Source: a virus
Length of the DNA: 56,455 nt
Virus record (IMG/VR): IMGVR_UViG_3300035660_000010
Span: 1 to 56,455 of that record
Strand: one strand, 5' to 3'
Part shown: one piece after another, positions 50,297 to 56,455 of the stretch
Numbering within the stretch: the first letter of the stretch is position 1
Layout: each line of letters starts with the position of its first letter
Made by a program: the position numbers and the translations under genes
The notes under the pieces: generated by a model
The model's input: only the letters and a program-made list of their open reading frames with translations
The model's database searches: none
Told to the model about the DNA's origin: nothing

Positions 50297-50875
50297 TTAT
50301 TTCCTAACATCTTTCAACTTACTGGCTTTTTCTTTGATAAAATCTATCGCTGCTTGAAGCCTATCTTCTCCCACCAGATTATCAAGTTGTTCGAAAATCT
50401 CATCCACTCTCTTACATGCTTCTTCGTACTTAGGATGTTCTTTCAAGGAGATTAACCAATCCCTATATCGAACTCCCAACTTATAATCGAGTAGATAAAC
50501 CTTCTTACGAAGCCTTTGTTTCTCCATGGCTTCCTTGTACTTCGGATCTACTGCCAGTGTGTCATTACCAAGACCCTTAATGATCTCGTTGGCTGTTGCT
50601 AATGATTTTGTATGACTATGTGTCATCGTCTGAATAAAACGAAAACAATCTCCATTGTCATTGCAAACTGGGCACCACCAAGAATCTTGACCAGACTCGT
50701 TGTCTGTGAAAATTTGCAAAGAGGGATGATTATCATTGTGGAATGGGCACTTCACCTTGAAGCGCGCTCTTCCTTGATCCTCATAATCAATGGTATAATA
50801 TTCAAGAACAGCACGCATATTTAACTTACTATTCAGTGCTCGAATATGTTCGATTTTGGATCGCTTATCCTGCAT
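50297..50875 (-). CDS. Detached CHC2 zinc domain of DnaG primase
   Basis: 192 residues. KCPFHNDNHPSLQIF and WWCPVCNDNGDCFRFIQ give the Cys-His-Cys-Cys zinc set of the DnaG N-terminal domain, which finds priming sites on single-stranded DNA. A helical C-terminal 100 residues follows, but no Toprim core. That core is at 6668-7396, 43 kb away. Together they would rebuild a primase. Start overlaps the upstream stop. Confidence 0.85.
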   Translation of the reverse strand: MQDKRSKIEHIRALNSKLNMRAVLEYYTIDYEDQGRARFKVKCPFHNDNHPSLQIFTDNESGQDSWWCPVCNDNGDCFRFIQTMTHSHTKSLATANEIIKGLGNDTLAVDPKYKEAMEKQRLRKKVYLLDYKLGVRYRDWLISLKEHPKYEEACKRVDEIFEQLDNLVGEDRLQAAIDFIKEKASKLKDVRK

Positions 50876-51107
50876 CGGTATCCTCGATCCTTTCTATGAC
50901 AACTTTATATTTACCCGTTTCCAAAAGCTCGCTAACCGGATGAGAAAAATGTTCCTTGTCGACCCATAAACGAAGGGTGATCAATACAGACTCCCTATGC
51001 TTGGAGCTGATACATCCATCGTTAAGACCAGTACGACAATGATCTATTCCTCCTGATGGCTTGTGCTCACAAACTTCACCTATAAACTCTATTTTGTTTA
51101 CTTCCAT
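50865..51107 (-). CDS. Unknown 80-residue protein
   Basis: ATG 51107. Mixed beta pattern with Cys at 13, 24 and 32. No family recognised. Lies directly downstream of the GroESL terminator with no evident promoter of its own. Confidence 0.55.
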   Translation of the reverse strand: MEVNKIEFIGEVCEHKPSGGIDHCRTGLNDGCISSKHRESVLITLRLWVDKEHFSHPVSELLETGKYKVVIERIEDTDAG

Positions 51108-51119
51108 CTTTGCCTCTAT

Positions 51120-51155
51120 AAAAAAAAGAAGAGAATCCCATACAGAATCCTCCTC
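51120..51155 (-). terminator. Intrinsic terminator after the GroESL unit
   Basis: An 11-base-pair stem (arms 51128-51138 and 51145-51155, with G-U pairs) and a run of about eight T on the minus strand beyond it. It ends the transcript that carries groES, groEL and the small gene at 51172. Confidence 0.75.
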
Positions 51156-51171
51156 TCCCTCAAACTAACTA

Positions 51172-53105
<1,934 letters not shown>

Positions 53106-53118
53106 TTACTCCTACCAT

Positions 53119-53418
53119 TTATTCCCTAATAATAGCCACTATATCCTTTTCGGGTATGAGAAGATATTCTCCCTCAAGGTCTAACGGCAATGTCGTTGGA
53201 GCACATGCCAGTACATTGACAAGCACAATGTCTCCAGGATTGGTTGCCATAGGACCTCGAGCTCCTGTGTCCAAAATCTTTCCAGGTCCCCTGGCGATAA
53301 CTTCGGCGCGGATGATTTGCTGCTTATCAAGTTCTGGCAAAATGATATCGCCGATGTTGCAGCTACTCTCGAGCCTCTTCAGGATCACATAATCATTGAT
53401 TGGTTCCAATCTAACCAT
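53119..53418 (-). CDS. groES: GroES co-chaperonin
   Basis: 99 residues. INDYVILKRLESS, the mobile-loop tripeptide in IGDIILPE, and EGEYLLIPEKDIVAIIRE at the end match GroES. It caps GroEL. AGGAG lies before ATG 53418. Phage GroES homologues (as T4 gp31) are known; a full GroES-GroEL pair is rarer. Confidence 0.9.
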   Translation of the reverse strand: MVRLEPINDYVILKRLESSCNIGDIILPELDKQQIIRAEVIARGPGKILDTGARGPMATNPGDIVLVNVLACAPTTLPLDLEGEYLLIPEKDIVAIIRE

Positions 53419-53428
53419 AGATAAACTC

Positions 53429-54154
53429 CTAACTTACATAGCCTTTTTTGAAATTATGTTGTTTTAGTACATTTTCTAATCTATTTATAGCTTCATTATC
53501 TGCTTCAATAAATATTTTATGTCTCTGTTCAGTTTGCTCTTTCTGCACCTTTTCATACAACTCGCGCTGCGTCAAAATAATATTACCTATATAAGTAGCA
53601 AGAGCAGGTCCCATGTCGTCTTCTAACCTTTCCCATATGCTACATTCACCAAAATGGCGATCAATGGCTGATTGTTCATTCACATCTAACTGCTGTTTTT
53701 TCTGCTTTAAAAATGTGGTGATTTCCTGTATATTTTTGGCTACCTTTCGTAGTCCCTCTACAAGGAGGGTAGGATGGTCCTCGCTGCGGATGGTGTTGTC
53801 GAGAATCGTGTCTTGTAGGTCTTCTGCAGTATCGAGAAGGAAGCGTCTCCAACCGATCTCGGGAGATCGGTAAAAAGACACCACCACTTCCTTACCATCA
53901 ATGAGGTAGGTTTCGACCTCATAGGGAAACCCATTGGAATCCCAACGAAGATTGGTAGATACAAACTTTGGTGAGGCTACTTCAATCCTTGTCTTGAAAA
54001 GTAGCTGAGGACCTCCCTCGTCTTGCGGGGCACAAAATGATGCATCAATAAAAACACACCCCAACTCCTGGTGGAGCTGATAGGTGTGATTTATGCCATA
54101 TTCAGCTTTTTCGAGAAAAATATCAAGGTCTTTCACGAGCTCTACTTCTTGCAT
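53429..54154 (-). CDS. Unknown 241-residue protein
   Basis: N-terminal half beta-rich with TYLIDGKEVVVSFYR, C-terminal half helical and coiled-coil-prone. No catalytic motif. In one unit with groES. Confidence 0.65.
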   Translation of the reverse strand: MQEVELVKDLDIFLEKAEYGINHTYQLHQELGCVFIDASFCAPQDEGGPQLLFKTRIEVASPKFVSTNLRWDSNGFPYEVETYLIDGKEVVVSFYRSPEIGWRRFLLDTAEDLQDTILDNTIRSEDHPTLLVEGLRKVAKNIQEITTFLKQKKQQLDVNEQSAIDRHFGECSIWERLEDDMGPALATYIGNIILTQRELYEKVQKEQTEQRHKIFIEADNEAINRLENVLKQHNFKKGYVS

Positions 54155-54188
54155 CTTACTTACTTCCTTACTCTGTGTATCTTTTCCT

Positions 54189-55310
54189 TTACTTTATACC
54201 CTTTATGGTACAAGGGACAACTATCTCACTCTTTTCCCTATAATAGAACTTACCACCCACTATTGCCTTATTGGTGATGGGGATGTATTCAAAATTTACT
54301 TCCCTATCTTGTGTATCAACATGAACAAGAATAAACCCATTTGCCCACCGCAAACCTTCTGTGTAAACTGAATTTCTTCTGCTGCCTCCCCCGATTTGAT
54401 GCCATTCAAATGGTCCAAACTGAGGAGAATATGCTGACCACATTTCATGCTTGTGATTGTGTCCATTGAATCCTGGGAATCCCATAGCACGACCTTCTGA
54501 CTCATGGTGAGCAACTACACAATCATAATAGATACGAAAGTTCTTAGCAAGCTCTGTTTTCTGTTCTCGCTTCGTCCAGGCTGCCAAGTCAGCCTGAGCA
54601 ACATAATTTACCTGGTGCTCGTCCAACTTCAAAGCCTTCGCTACATCCCAACCATGCCAATCAGACAATAAAACCCGAGTGGCTGCAGAGTTGTTGCAAA
54701 GGTGTTTTATCAGTCTTTCCTCGTGATTACCCTCTATCAGGTCTATCTGTGCATCCTTACACATATCACGAAGAGGAGCTAAAACTTGATTATGGACAAA
54801 CTCGAGCCGTCCTACCAAATCCCATTCTCTGGGATCTACATAGAACCGACCAAACTCAGACAAATCAAATAGATCACCATCTATACAAATGATATCAGGT
54901 TGAACCCTATGAGCTGTATCAAGCATCACTCGCAGCCAGAATGGATCAACATTCTTATCATGAACATCTGCAAAACCCAAAATCGTCTGATATCGCGCTG
55001 TGTTCTTACGAATATATCTTTCTCCCCATTCCTTACGTTCTTTGCTCAACTCACGATACCTATCAACACTTACATGCTTACTGATTTCCCGTGCCAACTT
55101 ATCAGCTTCACGATTCCCATCAATCTCCGCTTCCTTACGAAACTGACGGAACGAACCGAATAGTGGCTGCCAAACACTCCTTCCAATGAGCCCATGCTTG
55201 AGGTACTGATCTCTCGAAACCAGCTTCTCAGTGTCTTCACCATGGAGATTCTTTTGTACTCTCCAAATGTCGGCAGTGCATTCTTGCTTCGTTGGGCGAT
55301 CTTTTGTCAT
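54189..55310 (-). CDS. Calcineurin-like metallophosphoesterase
   Basis: 373 residues. FADVHDKNVD, CIDGDLFD, EGNHEERL, VAHHES and GHNHKHE are the five metal-binding motifs, in order. The N-terminal 100 residues, basic and helical, could bind DNA. It differs from the SbcD gene in length and N-terminus. The substrate is unknown. Near the HU gene. Confidence 0.85.
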   Translation of the reverse strand: MTKDRPTKQECTADIWRVQKNLHGEDTEKLVSRDQYLKHGLIGRSVWQPLFGSFRQFRKEAEIDGNREADKLAREISKHVSVDRYRELSKERKEWGERYIRKNTARYQTILGFADVHDKNVDPFWLRVMLDTAHRVQPDIICIDGDLFDLSEFGRFYVDPREWDLVGRLEFVHNQVLAPLRDMCKDAQIDLIEGNHEERLIKHLCNNSAATRVLLSDWHGWDVAKALKLDEHQVNYVAQADLAAWTKREQKTELAKNFRIYYDCVVAHHESEGRAMGFPGFNGHNHKHEMWSAYSPQFGPFEWHQIGGGSRRNSVYTEGLRWANGFILVHVDTQDREVNFEYIPITNKAIVGGKFYYREKSEIVVPCTIKGIK

Positions 55311-55313
55311 AAG

Positions 55314-55643
55314 TTATACCTCACTCTTGGTTGAACCAGAACCAGTACCAGGATCAGTCATCTTCTTCAACTTTTGCTTGACATTTCTGGCGGGCTCAAA
55401 GGAAACAACATGCTTTGGTTTAGACATTATCTTTTCTTTTGAAACAGGGTGATTGATTTCGCGTGGGCGACGATACTTCACATGGAAATGACCAAATCCT
55501 CGAAGGAGAATATCCTCACCACTGAAAAGAGCTTCGGTGATAATACTAATCGCCTTCGTAAGAATCTTGCTGATTTGTTTTTGAGAAATCTTGTAGCAAC
55601 AAGAATCCTCAGATAGCTTACTCACAATATCTTTTTTTAACAT
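55314..55643 (-). CDS. HU/IHF-type DNA-bending protein
   Basis: 109 residues. LKKDIVSKLS helix, LLRGFGHFHVKYRR beta arm and VSFEPARNVKQKL end match HU/IHF; a Ser/Thr/Gly-rich tail of 15 residues is added. It would bend or compact phage DNA. ATG 55643 after CTGGAGA; promoter element just upstream. Confidence 0.9.
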   Translation of the reverse strand: MLKKDIVSKLSEDSCCYKISQKQISKILTKAISIITEALFSGEDILLRGFGHFHVKYRRPREINHPVSKEKIMSKPKHVVSFEPARNVKQKLKKMTDPGTGSGSTKSEV

Positions 55644-55666
55644 GCATTAGTCTCCAGATCACTTCA

Positions 55667-55688
55667 CTTATAGCCGAAACTATCGATA
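55667..55688 (-). promoter_or_regulatory. Candidate phage promoter before the HU gene (TATCGATA-N8-TATAAG)
   Basis: Minus strand: TATCGATA (55681-55688), 8 bases, TATAAG (55667-55672), 24 bases before the HU start. Same layout as at 5996 and 32521. No terminator found in the rest of the gap 55644-55753. Confidence 0.5.
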
Positions 55689-55753
55689 CCTTTTCCAACT
55701 GGTTTGATTAGAATGCCGTTTTTCACTTTCTTGTCATCTACAAATATAGAAAT

Positions 55754-56449
55754 CTATTTCCAGGACTGGACAATCCGTTCCTTGGTGGTCTTCAAAGGAT
55801 CAGTCTCGCGAGACTCTAAATACCTATAAAACCTGTCCAACTCATCAACTTGTCCTCTTTCAACCCAGACATCATAACCAAATCCATGCCCATTGGTAGA
55901 GAACCAGACTGCGATATGTCCATCGGGATACTGACCTACAACAAAATGGTCTGGAACATCCCAACCAACCTCCCAGATTTCACCATCCTCCAGGAGTGTG
56001 AATGGACCATATTTACACTGCAAATCATCTGGTGTACAGATCCTTTCTGTCTCTCCCAACATGTCGGCAGTCTTGAACTTCTGTTCTGCAAGCTCTACAT
56101 GAAGGGAAGTTTCTTGCTCGATCAGGCTCATAAACTCTTTCAACTTTTCGATAGGAACAGGACAATCTACAAACTGGGTGTTGTGTTCATAATAATCCCA
56201 ACCTCCCTTGTTTTCAGTGGCCCAGCGTCCACCTGGTAGTGACACTACTCCATTGATGGTATAAAGATAATAGACCTCACTGCGACTTGACAAAAAACGA
56301 ACACTGATACCAGGAAACATTAGGTCCCATTTTTCTTGAAAGGCTCTCTCAAGGCTCTCCTCCTGATTCTCAAGAAAATCCTGCGCCTCTTCCGACATCT
56401 GCCAGCCCAAATAACGCTTTTCTCGAGCCTGTATGATTTGGTCTTTCAT
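55754..56449 (-). CDS. Unknown 231-residue protein
   Basis: ATG 56449, six bases from the window edge, so the upstream ribosome site is cut off. Trp/Gly-rich beta pattern in the middle, helical N-terminus, and a C-terminal VDELDRFYRYLESRE helix. No family recognised. Confidence 0.65.
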   Translation of the reverse strand: MKDQIIQAREKRYLGWQMSEEAQDFLENQEESLERAFQEKWDLMFPGISVRFLSSRSEVYYLYTINGVVSLPGGRWATENKGGWDYYEHNTQFVDCPVPIEKLKEFMSLIEQETSLHVELAEQKFKTADMLGETERICTPDDLQCKYGPFTLLEDGEIWEVGWDVPDHFVVGQYPDGHIAVWFSTNGHGFGYDVWVERGQVDELDRFYRYLESRETDPLKTTKERIVQSWK

Positions 56450-56455
56450 ATTACT

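Noticed and set aside
55644-55753. tRNA or small RNA in intergenic gaps
   Set aside because: No cloverleaf or conserved RNA pattern could be drawn in any gap; the largest gap is about 165 bases.

Overview
This window reads as an interior segment of a large (jumbo or 'huge') tailed-phage genome, most likely a lytic phage assembled from a metagenome. Essentially every gene lies on the minus strand. Genes are packed with overlaps of 1-11 bases (TAATG, ATGA and GTGA junctions), and no gene-free stretch exceeds about 165 bases. The content is phage-like: its own replication and recombination set, small zinc-ribbon proteins of unknown function, and many homing or mobile nucleases. There are no ribosomal genes, no recognised tRNAs and no metabolic operons. 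The host cannot be inferred. No capsid, tail, portal or terminase gene was recognised, although the four large unknown or coiled-coil genes at 971-5921 and the unknown genes at 27308-29419 and 31637-32488 could be virion or morphogenesis proteins.

Layout, left to right (transcription runs right to left). 1-5921: partial GIY-YIG/NUMOD3 endonuclease and four large unknown proteins. 6087-16800: sigma-like HTH protein, DnaG catalytic core, RecA, Hjc-like resolvase, two HNH proteins, Ada-like Zn protein, SSB-like protein, dCTP deaminase/dUTPase-fold protein, IscA/HesB-like protein and several micro-genes. 16781-21610: DNA polymerase III alpha (dnaE) carrying a 431-residue LAGLIDADG intein and a strange two-stop interruption in its first catalytic motif. 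21633-22496: five tandem micro-genes sharing a C-terminal LNxLEW-like end. 22496-27283: papain-like hydrolase, SLOG protein, trigger factor, TnpB and a P-loop kinase. 27308-35901: large unknown protein, endonuclease-phosphoribosyltransferase fusion, RecB/Cas4-like nuclease, SbcC/Rad50, a lipoprotein metallopeptidase and a ClpP-like protease. 35990-40403: FolE2, QueE, QueD and a phosphomannomutase-like HAD protein. 40405-51107: RecQ, nucleotidyltransferase, SbcD/Mre11, S1-like protein, SMR-type membrane protein, DHH phosphoesterase, GGQ release-factor-like protein, more zinc-ribbon micro-genes and the detached zinc domain of primase. 51172-56449: GroEL, GroES, a metallophosphoesterase, HU and unknown proteins.

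How the genes fit together: DnaE, split DnaG, SSB, RecA, RecQ, SbcCD, the Hjc-like resolvase and the RecB-like nuclease make a largely self-sufficient DNA replication and repair set. FolE2, QueD and QueE are three of the four enzymes that turn GTP into preQ0, which suggests 7-deazaguanine modification of phage DNA; the remaining steps are not in the window. GroEL, GroES, trigger factor, the ClpP-like protease and the GGQ protein suggest takeover of host protein folding, turnover and ribosome rescue. The window is heavily colonised by selfish nucleases: GIY-YIG, two HNH, an intein, TnpB and an endonuclease fused to a phosphoribosyltransferase.

Regulatory signals seen: three strong intrinsic terminators (after the SSB gene, after FolE2 and after the GroESL unit), and a recurring element TATCGATA, 8 bases, TATAAT-like, upstream of genes at 5921, 32488 and 55643 (weaker at 38894), which may be a phage-specific promoter class.
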